From Candidatus Binataceae bacterium (lineage in GTDB: Bacteria; Desulfobacterota; Binatia; Binatales; Binataceae): DNA of 64,000 bases. Each line of letters starts with the position of its first letter. Position 1 is the stretch's first letter. Under the pieces are notes generated by a model. It searched no databases. It saw only the letters and a program-made list of their open reading frames with translations, and was not told the origin of the DNA. Positions 34,686 to 43,013 of this stretch are shown one piece after another. The DNA is taken from positions 62,001 through 126,000 of the forward strand of contig DATJMX010000001.1 of assembly GCA_035508495.1 (NCBI GenBank), in the 5' to 3' direction. The position numbers and the translations under genes are program-made.

Positions 34686-36602
34686 CTAGCGACTGGCGGT
34701 TTGCATCCCTTGTTCGCGCAATTTCGCGTTCTGCGGCTGGTAAGCAGGGCGAGGTGCGTTCGCGCCGTTCTGCGGCGGCCGAACTTCACGTTGCGTCGTG
34801 GCGCGAGTCAGCCGTTTCCTGACCAATCTGCCATTGACGCACCACGCGTAAACTCTTTCGAGCTGCTGCTGATCATGTGAATTGAACATCGGCAGTGACG
34901 CCACGTACAACTTCATCCTCGCGATCGCATTCGCGATTGTTCCAGCCGGGAGCACGCGGATGATCGCCATCATGCCGTCGTCTTCATGTTCCGCGATATG
35001 GCAGTGATAGACGAAATCGCCGATGTCCGCGCCGCGGAAGTCCATTCGCACCGTCACACTCGGATAAGGATGGGCGGGATTGCCGTCCCAGAATGGTATC
35101 TGGATGGTATCGAGCATTTGTCCCCCGATGCTGGGGTCGGGCGTGCTGCCGTTGATCTCAAAGTTGTCCTGCGACTCGACCAGGTAATGGATCTGATGAA
35201 TATGAAATTCATGGTTCTCCAGGGTCTGATTCTGAATCGTCCATTCTTCGACCGATCCCTGGGTCGTCACGATCGCAGGCGGATTGTTTGGATCGAAGAG
35301 CGTCGGCGTCGCACCCTGCTCGGTGATGAAGAACTGTGAGATCGGATTGTTCTCCGAGAAGTAGAGAATGCGCGAGGCGACCGGCGCGATGCTGGCAAGT
35401 CCGGCGAAGCGCTGTGTCCATTTCGCGCCCCGCGCGGACGGGATCTTCTTCTGCGCGTCGACGCTCGTAAGCGGCAGTGCGGCAACTGTCTGGATCGTCG
35501 CGAGGGTCCGTTGCGGGTCGTTATCGCCGTCGGGCCCCGTATTGATGTTGAGCGTGATGAGATCGGCGTTGGCGACGGAATCCGGCGGTGCGTTGACGAT
35601 GAACTCGGCGCGGCCTGCCGTCGGTATCAGAATGTCAGTCGCGTTGACGATTTGCGGCTGCCCGCTGTAGCTCTGCGATCCGAGCGGAACTCCGTCGAGC
35701 GCCACGATCTGGAGATTCTGCGGCGCTCCATCGAACTGTACCTGGAGATCGAGGATCGTATCGGCGCTCGAATTCGATACGCGCCAGAACTGCTGCGTTC
35801 CCTTCTGCATCTGCACGATGGCGGGAATTTCCGCCGGGTACGCGATCGGAATGTTGTTCAGCGTGATGTCCCATGAGGGAACATCGCCGCCCGGCGTTGG
35901 ATTGCCGGCGACGTTCTGATCGCGAATCACCATGATTTGCTGATCGAGTCCGGCGACGGCCGGCTGAAAATTCTCGATACCTTCAACGACGATCGCTCCC
36001 GAGCCTCCGCCTTGCAGCGCCGATTCAACCAGCATGTGAGCATGCGGATGATACCAGTAGACACCGGGCGGCTCGTCCGAGGGGAACTTGAGCGAGTAGT
36101 GAAAGGCCTGCCCGGAGTTGATCAGGGTGTGGACGATTTCATCCTGATGACAACTTGGCGAGATGTTGGTGCCGTGGAAATGCATATTCAGCGACGAGCC
36201 GGTCAGATTGGTGGCGCCGCAGTTTGGCGGATTGATCTGCATCACGACCGGCGTCGAGGGCGTGTTGTTGGTCACGTTGATGATCAGCTGATCGCCCGGA
36301 TGAACGTGGAGCGTGGGATTCTCCAGACCATCGGGCGTCATAAAGCAGAAGAGCTGGCGCCCCTCCGCATCGGTTGTGGTCTGGTAAGAGAAAGTAACCT
36401 TGAGCGTTCCGTTGCTGCTGAACAGGTCGGGCGGGTTTTGCACGAGGCTGCCGGCGACGGCGCGCGCGCAGGCATTCTGCACCGGCGGAATCGGAACTGG
36501 ACCAGACGATCCCGCTCCCGATGAACCCCCGCAACTCATGAGCAGGGGAGCGACCAAAGCGACCAGGAGCAGGTACTTAAGGGCTGAAGAAGAGCTGCAC
36601 AT
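34686..36602 (-). CDS. Multicopper oxidase (laccase-like), lipoprotein
   Basis: The 638-residue protein oxidises a reduced substrate or metal ion (Fe2+, Cu+, Mn2+ or phenols) and reduces O2 to water. The leader ends in the lipobox LLMSC. All four copper-binding segments are present: MHFHG (about 139), WYHPHAH (about 186), HEFHIH (about 462) and HCHIAEHEDDGMM (about 531), the last with the type-1 Cys and an axial Met. A Fur box 50 bases upstream suggests iron control and therefore a ferroxidase-like role in iron uptake; this is inferred. The C-terminal tail (about 545-638) has no homologous motif. Confidence 0.93.
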   Translation of the reverse strand: MCSSSSALKYLLLVALVAPLLMSCGGSSGAGSSGPVPIPPVQNACARAVAGSLVQNPPDLFSSNGTLKVTFSYQTTTDAEGRQLFCFMTPDGLENPTLHVHPGDQLIINVTNNTPSTPVVMQINPPNCGATNLTGSSLNMHFHGTNISPSCHQDEIVHTLINSGQAFHYSLKFPSDEPPGVYWYHPHAHMLVESALQGGGSGAIVVEGIENFQPAVAGLDQQIMVIRDQNVAGNPTPGGDVPSWDITLNNIPIAYPAEIPAIVQMQKGTQQFWRVSNSSADTILDLQVQFDGAPQNLQIVALDGVPLGSQSYSGQPQIVNATDILIPTAGRAEFIVNAPPDSVANADLITLNINTGPDGDNDPQRTLATIQTVAALPLTSVDAQKKIPSARGAKWTQRFAGLASIAPVASRILYFSENNPISQFFITEQGATPTLFDPNNPPAIVTTQGSVEEWTIQNQTLENHEFHIHQIHYLVESQDNFEINGSTPDPSIGGQMLDTIQIPFWDGNPAHPYPSVTVRMDFRGADIGDFVYHCHIAEHEDDGMMAIIRVLPAGTIANAIARMKLYVASLPMFNSHDQQQLERVYAWCVNGRLVRKRLTRATTQREVRPPQNGANAPRPAYQPQNAKLREQGMQTASR

Positions 36603-36652
36603 TCGATCGAATCCATTCCGGCGCTACGCGCACGACAGGGCGGGACGATAGT

Positions 36653-36671
36653 GATAATGATTTTCATTATC
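36653..36671. promoter_or_regulatory. Fur box upstream of the multicopper oxidase
   Basis: GATAATGATTTTCATTATC is a 19-base palindrome that differs from the classical Fur consensus GATAATGATAATCATTATC only at the two central bases. It lies 51 bases upstream of the oxidase start, the expected place for a promoter operator. The rest of 36672-36848 contains no gene. Confidence 0.88.
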
Positions 36672-36848
36672 GTAACGATGCCGAAGAAGTCAAGTTTCAC
36701 CTAAGTGTGGATTGGCGATTCGAAGCGGACTTCGTGGAAATCGGCCTCTACAAGGACGATCGTGCAGGCCCCCTAGACGACCCAGCGAAGTATCGGTGAT
36801 GGATGCGAGATCAGCTCGAAATCTGGATCTCGTGATTTATACTCGAGA

Positions 36849-36932
36849 TGGTGCGAGAGAGGGGACTTGAACCCCTACGCCTTGCGGCACTGGATCCTAA
36901 GTCCAGCGCGTCTGCCATTCCGCCACTCTCGC
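36849..36932 (-). tRNA. tRNA-Leu (anticodon UAG)
   Basis: The minus strand begins GCGAGAGTGGCGGAATGGCA (acceptor and D arm). The anticodon arm is CTGGA-CTTAGGA-TCCAG, giving anticodon UAG, and a long variable arm (TGCCGCAAGGCGT) typical of leucine tRNAs follows. The T arm (GGGGTTCAAGTCCCC), acceptor strand CTCTCGC, discriminator A and encoded CCA complete it. Its 5' half is repeated at 56.8 kb, which marks it as the integration site of the genomic island. Confidence 0.95.
36895..36932. other. Left attachment-site repeat (5' half of tRNA-Leu)
   Basis: This 38-base segment recurs in the same orientation at 56799-56836 with 5 mismatches (3 mismatches over the last 32 bases). It runs from the anticodon loop to the tRNA 5' end. 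The element seems to have brought a new 5' half that restored the tRNA, displacing the original to the right end. Confidence 0.7.
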
Positions 36933-37199
36933 TCGAATTAAAAAGTACAGGAGATAGGCGATATTTTGAAGATCGGAATCTCTACGAAACTGCCAAAATG
37001 GGGTCCACTTTGGCGTTACTTTGGCGTTTCTCTTCGGCGTCGTGCAAGCAGCGAGCTTTAGGGCGGCTTCTTGCAGCATTGCGGTATCGGTGATCGCGTG
37101 GCGCCGATACACCGCTTCGGTTTTGTGGCCGTCATTGATCATCGCCGCGGATCGCGGGACTCCAGCACGCTCGTCGTTGGCGGGACTCACGATCAACAC
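36897..37199 (-). pseudogene. Tyrosine integrase, C-terminal remnant
   Basis: The frame contains RAGVPRSAAM, then GHKTEAVYRRHAITDTAMLQ and EAALKLAA, which matches the end of tyrosine recombinases: the His of GHKT and the catalytic Tyr of VYRRHAI are visible. The rest of the enzyme (Arg, Lys and core-binding domain) is missing and an unrelated transposase fragment abuts it. The frame runs into the tRNA gene, as expected for an integrase beside its att site. The element is therefore probably no longer mobile by itself. Confidence 0.75.
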
Positions 37200-37203
37200 G
37201 CGC

Positions 37204-37413
37204 TCACCGTGCGCACCGAGGACGGAAAACTTGTTCGGTACAACCCGAAGCGTCCCTCAGCCGCGCCCGCAACGCGGCTTCGGCGACTTTTGGCACGTGA
37301 CGCCGCGCCGCCTCGGCCGCCGTTGTCTCACCCTTAACCAGGCTGATCGCAAGTTCCGCGCGAGATTCAGCGGTCCATCGCTGTACTTCTTTGGACCGTT
37401 GTTTGCCTGCCAT
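37204..37413 (-). pseudogene. IS transposase OrfA remnant
   Basis: The 69-residue frame starts MAGKQRSKEVQRWTAESRAE and continues LAISLVKGETTAAEAARRH, the helix-turn-helix opening of small transposase/OrfA proteins. It then skips to AALRARLRDA and a nonsense tail, so a middle part is deleted. No terminal inverted repeats or OrfB were found. Confidence 0.6.
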
Positions 37414-37461
37414 TTGGCACCTCGCAGGTCTCTTCGACCTAGTACTATTGGTGACTCGATC

Positions 37462-38697
37462 TCAAAGGGGTGCAGGACACGCCGAGGCTGATACTAAGGT
37501 AGCCAGGATTTCAGGAATCTCGAAGACTGCGCGATTGCGCAATGATGCGACCCGCGAGCGAAAATGCGCCAATCGCAGCGGATTGCTCATCATTTCGACG
37601 CCTAGAACCACATCGCTAAAGGAACGCAACACCAGACCTAGTTCGTTATCGGCAACCCAGTCGGTGTTGAATCGCTCCTGCAGCATCGTCCACGCGTTGC
37701 GTTCGACTATGACCGGCAGTCCCATCACAAGCGCCTCGCTGATGCTGCCGGGCCCCGGCTTCCCAATATAGAAGTCCGCTAAAGGCATCAGACGCGCCAT
37801 GTCCGGCCTAAAACCCTCGACAGCGCTCCGCGACGGCATTCGCACTTGTTTGAGTTTAGTCGCGAGACCATCGTTGCGCCCGCAAACAAAGATTATCTGG
37901 GTAGGCAATCCTGCCGCTGCGAGCCGCTTGGCGATTGTGAGCATCTGGCGTGAGCCGCACCCGCCAAACATCACAAGTCCTGTCGGCAAATCCGGATCAA
38001 GCCCTAACCGTTCGCGCTCACGGCGACGATCGAAATTCGGTTCCTCGTAAAATTCCGGACGCACGATCATGCCAGACGTGCGAAAAATCCTATTTTCCGG
38101 ATGGCCGGCCAGCGTCGCCTGGCGCGCCGCGGCTTCTGTACCGCAGACTAGGTATTGCTCGTGGTGTTCAATCCAGAATCTCGGCGGACAGTCGGCCAGG
38201 TCGGTGAGGATCGTGACGAGTGGCGTGCTGGCGCGCGACAATAAACGATCTGCCACCCGGAGGCCCTCGAGCATCGCTCGATTGAAATTGGGAATGAGCG
38301 ATACGACCAGATCGGGCTGAAGCTTGCGCCAGTAATGGGCAAACGAATCAACGAGACTTTGATGAGTAAACCCGATTATCGCCTGTCCGAGACGCAACAT
38401 CATTCCATTGCCGATGGTAATCCCGCGCTTGAGAAGTTCGTTATAGAAGTTCTCAATCCGAATTCCGGTCCAGCTGTGGATGGGGTCGCGAGGCCCGAGG
38501 ACGTCACGAAGATTCACGAGCACCGACTGCCACGGCCGCCCCTGCCTTTCGATAACCACCTTGAGCGCAGTGGCCGATGCCCGATGGCCGCCACCCGCGT
38601 CAATGTACACCAGTGCGATGCGTGGTTCGTCCGCTCTTCGATCGCAATTCGATGGATTCAGAGCTTCATTACGCTTGGAGCGTATTTGAAAGTTCAC
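37462..38697 (-). CDS. Diacylglycerol glycosyltransferase-like GT28 enzyme
   Basis: The 411-residue protein resembles monogalactosyldiacylglycerol synthases and processive diacylglycerol glucosyltransferases, which build glycolipids on the inner membrane. The N-terminal motif YIDAGGGHRASATALK (about residue 31) and the C-terminal nucleotide-sugar site FYIGKPGPGSISEALVMGLP (about 310) are characteristic. The start is GTG at 38697, as no ATG is in frame upstream. It is the first intact gene of the island and may feed lipid-linked sugars to the glycan cluster farther right. The acceptor is not known. Confidence 0.83.
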   Translation of the reverse strand: MNFQIRSKRNEALNPSNCDRRADEPRIALVYIDAGGGHRASATALKVVIERQGRPWQSVLVNLRDVLGPRDPIHSWTGIRIENFYNELLKRGITIGNGMMLRLGQAIIGFTHQSLVDSFAHYWRKLQPDLVVSLIPNFNRAMLEGLRVADRLLSRASTPLVTILTDLADCPPRFWIEHHEQYLVCGTEAAARQATLAGHPENRIFRTSGMIVRPEFYEEPNFDRRRERERLGLDPDLPTGLVMFGGCGSRQMLTIAKRLAAAGLPTQIIFVCGRNDGLATKLKQVRMPSRSAVEGFRPDMARLMPLADFYIGKPGPGSISEALVMGLPVIVERNAWTMLQERFNTDWVADNELGLVLRSFSDVVLGVEMMSNPLRLAHFRSRVASLRNRAVFEIPEILATLVSASACPAPL

Positions 38698-38750
38698 CGG
38701 CAGAGTTTTCTCAATCAGATCTTTCTATCTCAGGGATGCACTACTCACTG

Positions 38751-39200
38751 TCACGGTGGCGGTCCTGTGATTACCTCCAACATCAACACGCGCGCCCGTT
38801 GCTCTTCGGCTTCGTGCTGATACTCAGCCAGCTCACGCGCTGACAACGCCTGATCGGCGCTGTCTGCTGTCGTTTTGCATTCGGCCAAATCGTGAGATCG
38901 CTGCGCATCGATCGATTGTATTTGTTGTTTGGTTGCTTGGTCGGTGCCATTGAGCTTTGAGATCGCATCGTTCGCGCGTTTGACCGCAGCAGCCATACAC
39001 TGATCTTCTTGCGCGGCGACTTGCCGGCTCGCCTCTTGAAGCTCCTGCACTCTCGAGAGCCGGCTGTCGTTCGAGGCGCAACCAGCAAAAACGACAAAAG
39101 CCGATAGGGCGAATCGCCGTAGCACCCGGGGGCGCGGCCGCGGTCGGTTTCGCAAATCTGCGAGCGACTTGGACAACACGTCAATATGTTGAGGAAGCAT
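38751..39200 (-). CDS. Small coiled-coil lipoprotein
   Basis: The 149-residue frame has a leader ending FVVFAGC (lipobox) and a mature helical part rich in Gln, Ala and Glu (VQELQEASRQVAAQEDQCMA and after) likely to form a coiled coil. From ATG 39200 it overlaps the TlpA gene by 20 bases, but the leader would be unusually long; GTG at 39125 gives a normal 16-residue leader yet has no clear ribosome-binding site. It is the downstream partner of the TlpA gene. Function unknown. Confidence 0.65.
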   Translation of the reverse strand: MLPQHIDVLSKSLADLRNRPRPRPRVLRRFALSAFVVFAGCASNDSRLSRVQELQEASRQVAAQEDQCMAAAVKRANDAISKLNGTDQATKQQIQSIDAQRSHDLAECKTTADSADQALSARELAEYQHEAEEQRARVLMLEVITGPPP

Positions 39201-39720
39201 TCGGGGGTTGGGCCTGGAGCAGCGGCTGCACCGCAGCCGTCAGGCTTTCTTCGCTGAGGCCATTTTCGTCCGCCAGGAACTTGGCTCGAATAACTCCGGA
39301 TCTGTCGACGACAAAGGTTTCCGGCAGCGAGCTGGGATCTTCAAAGCCATTATCCTTGGCATCTTCGAGCATTGCGACTGGATAACTGAGAGATTTCGCC
39401 GCTGACTCCACATCTCTTCGATCATGCGGACGATCAGCACTGACTCCAATCATCTCGACTCCTTTCGCATGATACTGCTTGTAGAAGGCCTCGAGCGCGG
39501 GCATCTCCTTGCGGCACGGAGGACACCAGGTCGCCCAAAAGTTGATGATCACGACCTTCCCGCGCAGAGCGGACAGGTCGAATTTCGATCCTCCAATCTC
39601 GTCAACGACCAGCGCCGGTGCCGGCTGCCCGACATCCGCGCTCGCGGATGCCGGACTGCCAGCAGAGCCCACTGTGAGCAGCAGCAGTCCGATCGTGAGC
39701 AACAGTTTTTTCAGATGCAT
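39181..39720 (-). CDS. TlpA/ResA-like thiol-disulfide oxidoreductase
   Basis: The 179-residue periplasmic thioredoxin-fold protein has a signal peptide ending SASA, then VGQPAPALVVDEIGGSKFDL, the active site FWATWCPPCRKEMPAL (CPPC, about residue 68) and the cis-Pro segment LPETFVVD. Such proteins keep haem- or copper-binding cysteines reduced during cytochrome c or oxidase assembly. The ATG at 39720 follows the beta-barrel gene by 21 bases, so it belongs to that minus-strand operon. SCO-type partners lie across the divergent promoter. Confidence 0.92.
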   Translation of the reverse strand: MHLKKLLLTIGLLLLTVGSAGSPASASADVGQPAPALVVDEIGGSKFDLSALRGKVVIINFWATWCPPCRKEMPALEAFYKQYHAKGVEMIGVSADRPHDRRDVESAAKSLSYPVAMLEDAKDNGFEDPSSLPETFVVDRSGVIRAKFLADENGLSEESLTAAVQPLLQAQPPNASSTY

Positions 39721-39741
39721 CGGTCACCCACTGCTCGAGAG

Positions 39742-40758
39742 TCAGAAACTGTAACTCAGTATCACCTTGGTCGCGAAGGGCGCGGTCAACTGGTAACCCC
39801 TCATGTTTTGAAAAATCGGCACTTCGATATCGGCGTATGTTCGGATTGGTCCGATTCTTATTTCACCTCCTGGTGCGACTATGAATCGGGTGTAACCGCT
39901 GTCAGCCGGATCCGCGTTGTTGCCCGTGTCTCGCGTACGATCGGAAGCGAGGAAAGTAAACATCGGAGCGAGTTCCTTGAGAACGCCAACATGGCCGAAG
40001 TCATAGAAAGCGCCCACCGCGCCGTCGACCTCCCTGCCTGGAGTGTACTGGTCCTGTTCCCACAGCGGCAGATCATAGTTGACCTGAACGAAGTAGTGGA
40101 AAGGACGATCTTTGAAAGTCAGCGGCACCGATCCCAACTTTTGCGGGAACGAACCAAGCTTATATGCCCCCAGCAGCAGGTCAGTACTGCCGGTCCCGAT
40201 CTGGGTATCACGATCCCAGTATGGAAAGCTCCATTGACCACTTGGGACTTTGACTCCCGCCAGCAGACCGGTCGACATGTCCTCGGTCAGGCCGGTATAC
40301 ATCGCCTGCATGCGGATGTCGCCGATGGAATTGTTGTCGTGCCATTGAAGATCATCATTGTCACCGGAATACGCCCCCTTGTAATCGCGAAACCAGTAGG
40401 GCACCTCGGCCATGATGCCCCAACTCCGGTTGAACATGTATTGAAAACCAGCTTCCGTGAAGTGGGTTCGAATATACTTGTCATTGTTATAGACCGCGGA
40501 AGCAGGCGTTGTAGCGTGCCAGTTTATGTATTGATCCATGTACTCATATTGCAGCCAGACCTGGCCTCCGGCTCCTGATGGGAACAAGGAGGCAGTGCCG
40601 ACTTCAAAAACTCCGCATCCGCATGCGCAGGCCCAAGTGATAGCGGGCGCGAAGCAGATGCCCGCCCCAAGAAGGAATAGCATTCCGTACTTAAGCAGAA
40701 CTTCGAGTCGGTGCGCGATCATCGTCCGAACGACCGAGCGCGTAATAAACTCTTTCAT
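39742..40758 (-). CDS. Outer-membrane beta-barrel protein with Cys-rich N-terminus
   Basis: The product has about 338 residues from ATG 40758, which follows GGGAG. A signal peptide ends near TWACACGCGVFEVGTASLFP, leaving an N-terminal cluster of Cys residues (CACGC). The remainder alternates aromatic and polar residues in strand-sized units (GQVWLQYEYMDQYINWHA, GFQYMFNRSWGIMAEVPYWF) and ends with the outer-membrane signature ILSYSF. It may be a channel or a binding barrel. The CACGC motif could hold copper or a disulfide, which suits the surrounding genes. Start upstream at 40848 is less likely. Confidence 0.75.
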   Translation of the reverse strand: MKEFITRSVVRTMIAHRLEVLLKYGMLFLLGAGICFAPAITWACACGCGVFEVGTASLFPSGAGGQVWLQYEYMDQYINWHATTPASAVYNNDKYIRTHFTEAGFQYMFNRSWGIMAEVPYWFRDYKGAYSGDNDDLQWHDNNSIGDIRMQAMYTGLTEDMSTGLLAGVKVPSGQWSFPYWDRDTQIGTGSTDLLLGAYKLGSFPQKLGSVPLTFKDRPFHYFVQVNYDLPLWEQDQYTPGREVDGAVGAFYDFGHVGVLKELAPMFTFLASDRTRDTGNNADPADSGYTRFIVAPGGEIRIGPIRTYADIEVPIFQNMRGYQLTAPFATKVILSYSF

Positions 40759-40859
40759 CGTTTTCTCCCTTGCCAAGGCGCACAAAATCTTGCCCATCAG
40801 AGCCATGATGCGGCCTCTGAGCGTCGCCGCATCAAAGATCGATGACAAAAAAGGAGCTT

Positions 40860-41174
40860 CTAGGCCATCGGCTCGGGAGGCGGGCTCTCGGGGGGAGATT
40901 TAGGACGAAGAATTGTTGGCGGCGTTACGTCCGACACAATTCCGAAATCCAGCCGCACAAATTCAACTACTGGAGACGAGAGGCGCGCCATCGGTACTGA
41001 TTGGACTGTATCGAAAGCTTGAAGCGGATGGCACAAATCGAGCGAGAACTCCACGTGTCGAGGAGTGGAGATCAGCGCAAGGCCGGCACCCACAGGCAAG
41101 AAACCTGCGAAGAGAACCACGACGAGCGTGAGCGCCAAAGATCGTCGTGTTGGCTTTGTAAAGACGTGGGCCAC
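40860..41174 (-). CDS. Small exported CHP-motif protein (copy A)
   Basis: The 104-residue protein has an N-terminal membrane or signal segment (LALTLVVVLFAGFLPVGAGL). The motif PRHVEFSLDLCHPLQ (about residues 38-52) follows, and a Pro-rich C-terminus ends the chain (PKSPPESPPPEP). The motif recurs in the protein encoded at 41787-42101 (PQHPELALDICHPVQ), and both have the same length and layout. The invariant Cys-His pair could bind a metal. The start is GTG 41174. It is divergent from the DUF2318 gene, with a 121-base shared promoter region. No described family was recognised. Confidence 0.65.
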   Translation of the reverse strand: MAHVFTKPTRRSLALTLVVVLFAGFLPVGAGLALISTPRHVEFSLDLCHPLQAFDTVQSVPMARLSSPVVEFVRLDFGIVSDVTPPTILRPKSPPESPPPEPMA

Positions 41175-41295
41175 TTGCTGCAGTAATCGCAGAAATGGAC
41201 GCTGCGTTCAAGGATACAGTGATTCGGCGCGAGCTGGCATTCGTGGCGCTCGGTCCATTTGACAGAAATGATAAACCGGTGTAGCGCTCTATAGT

Positions 41296-41766
41296 ATGTT
41301 GCGGCTTGGTGCGAACAGGTCGGGACTCATCGTGCTAGCTAGCTCGATCGTCTTTGCCGCCGCAGCAATCTCATTTGCCGCCCTCAGAAACGATGCTGTT
41401 GGTCTGATCCAGGTTACCGGCAAGGGTACGATTTCCGTCTCCGTGGCAGATCTACGCCCGGGTCAGGCCAGGTTCTACATTTACACCAGCGATGACGGCG
41501 CTAATGTCCGTTTCATCGTCGCCCGCGATGAAACCGGCCGCGTCGAGGCGGCTGTTGATGCGTGCGAAGAGTGTGCCGCATATGGACAAGGATACACGTC
41601 TTCCAAGGGCTACGTGATTTGCCGCTACTGCGGAAACCGATACAGGATGAGTTCCTTGGCGACCGGTGCGGGATCGTGCGTCCCGTGGAAACTCAACTAC
41701 GTGATTCGTGGGGACGAAGTCCAAATCAGCAGCGCGGAGTTGACCAAGTGGCGACGAATGTTCTGA
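41296..41766 (+). CDS. DUF2318 (FtrD-like) iron-sulfur or metal-binding protein
   Basis: The 156-residue protein has one N-terminal membrane helix (LIVLASSIVFAAAAISFAAL) and a periplasmic domain with the DUF2318 pattern: ACEECAAYGQGY (CxxC, about residue 89), GYVICRYCGNRY (CxxC, about 109) and GSCVPW. Relatives include the C-terminal part of FtrD-type iron-uptake proteins. The four or five cysteines suggest a metal or Fe-S site and an electron-transfer role. It begins the plus-strand arm of the putative copper/thiol module. Confidence 0.8.
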   Translation: MLRLGANRSGLIVLASSIVFAAAAISFAALRNDAVGLIQVTGKGTISVSVADLRPGQARFYIYTSDDGANVRFIVARDETGRVEAAVDACEECAAYGQGYTSSKGYVICRYCGNRYRMSSLATGAGSCVPWKLNYVIRGDEVQISSAELTKWRRMF

Positions 41767-41786
41767 GGAGCTAGAGTCGACAGGCA

Positions 41787-42101
41787 ATGCAGCGGTCAGG
41801 ATCAAGACATGGCGCGGCGATAATTGTCATCGTCGCACTCGTGATTCTTTCCACCAGCATGGGCTTTCTGTCATCAGATTTGGTTCTGGTCCTCGGACCA
41901 CAGCATCCGGAACTCGCCCTTGATATATGTCATCCTGTGCAGATCGCGACCACGTCTACGCACGTGCTGCTGGTATATCCGCAAGTTAGGAGTATGGAGT
42001 CCATCTCCGAAGGATGGAGGGAGTTACCTCCCACCGTCGAATCACGCCTGTTGAAAGGCAGCGTCAAACCGGACGTTCCCCCGCCTAGACAGCTCGTCTG
42101 A
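41787..42101 (+). CDS. Small exported CHP-motif protein (copy B)
   Basis: The 104-residue protein parallels copy A at 40860-41174: one N-terminal hydrophobic helix (AAIIVIVALVILSTSMGFL), the motif PQHPELALDICHPVQ (about residues 39-53), a variable middle and a Pro-rich end (KPDVPPPRQLV). It follows the DUF2318 gene by 20 bases and is probably co-transcribed with it. Outside the motif the two copies have diverged strongly. Binding of copper or another metal by Cys and His is a reasonable guess. The 195 bases after it hold no gene. Confidence 0.65.
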   Translation: MQRSGSRHGAAIIVIVALVILSTSMGFLSSDLVLVLGPQHPELALDICHPVQIATTSTHVLLVYPQVRSMESISEGWRELPPTVESRLLKGSVKPDVPPPRQLV

Positions 42102-42296
42102 GTAGTTTGCTTCGCTAAATTTCCGCCGAGTCGTTTGTTGTTCGGTCCCTCACCGAACCCGTAGCTAATTTTGGACGGGTTTTGGTCAGCCACGCGCGGA
42201 ATTCCGCTTAACCTGATCATCGATCCCGAACGAGCAAACGCTCCGCCAGGAAAATGAACCGCCCATATGACGACAAACAAATCACGGAGGGCTGAT

Positions 42297-42941
42297 ATGA
42301 AAACCTCACAGCCTCATATCGCTCATTTGTCGCGGCTGCCTCCGTTTATCCTCGCTTTGGGTCTAGCAATTTCGCTCACGCTAGCCAGTTGCTCCAAGGA
42401 TCCGCAAAGTGAATCGGCTCCAAGGGAGAGCGGAGGGTTTCCTCCTTCCAGCAAGGCGGACTGCCTGCCTAACCTCAGTTTGACGGATCAATACGGCAAA
42501 ACGGTGTCGCTCGCGACGCTCAAGGGGAAGCCCGTCCTTTTTGACTTTATTTATACCCACTGCCCGGACGACTGTCTTTTGATGACGGCCCGGATGCGAA
42601 AAATTGCAGACAAGTTAGGACCTGATCTCGGAAAGAATGTTGTGCTCGTGTCCGTCACAGTCGATCCTGAGCACGACGGTCCAAAGCAATTGTACGATTA
42701 TGCAAAGGCGCAAGGAGCAGAGCGTCAAGGATGGATATTTCTGACAGGCCCACCTCCGACGGTCGACGCCTTGATGGGCCGGTTCAATTTGAAGCGGGAG
42801 CGTGAGGAGAACAACACAGTAGGGCATGTGCTGGAGTTCTTTCTGGTTGCTCCCAACGGGCGCCAGCTTTCCCAATATGTTCAGGAGACCGAAGCATCGG
42901 CCCTTGCAGCCGATGCCTTGAGAGCGGCCGAGATGGACTAG
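42297..42941 (+). CDS. SCO1/SenC-family copper chaperone (copy A), lipoprotein
   Basis: SCO proteins carry copper to the CuA site of cytochrome oxidase or act as thiol reductases. The product has about 214 residues. The leader has a lipobox (TLASC), then NLSLTDQYGKTVSLATLKGK, the copper site CPDDC (CxxxC, about residue 88), and the third ligand His in VGHVLEFFLV. SVTVDPEHDGP is the family signature. ATG 42297 follows GGAGG by 6 bases and is chosen over the in-frame upstream start at 42267. A second SCO gene follows. Confidence 0.93.
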   Translation: MKTSQPHIAHLSRLPPFILALGLAISLTLASCSKDPQSESAPRESGGFPPSSKADCLPNLSLTDQYGKTVSLATLKGKPVLFDFIYTHCPDDCLLMTARMRKIADKLGPDLGKNVVLVSVTVDPEHDGPKQLYDYAKAQGAERQGWIFLTGPPPTVDALMGRFNLKREREENNTVGHVLEFFLVAPNGRQLSQYVQETEASALAADALRAAEMD

Positions 42942-43013
42942 CAAATCAGAGCCACTGGTTGGTGGTTGGAACAACGGTTCTTCAACTCCATTTTCCAGGG
43001 AGACGATTGGACA

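Noticed and set aside
37204..37413. Complete insertion sequence
   Set aside because: Only a deleted OrfA fragment is present, without OrfB, terminal inverted repeats or target duplication.
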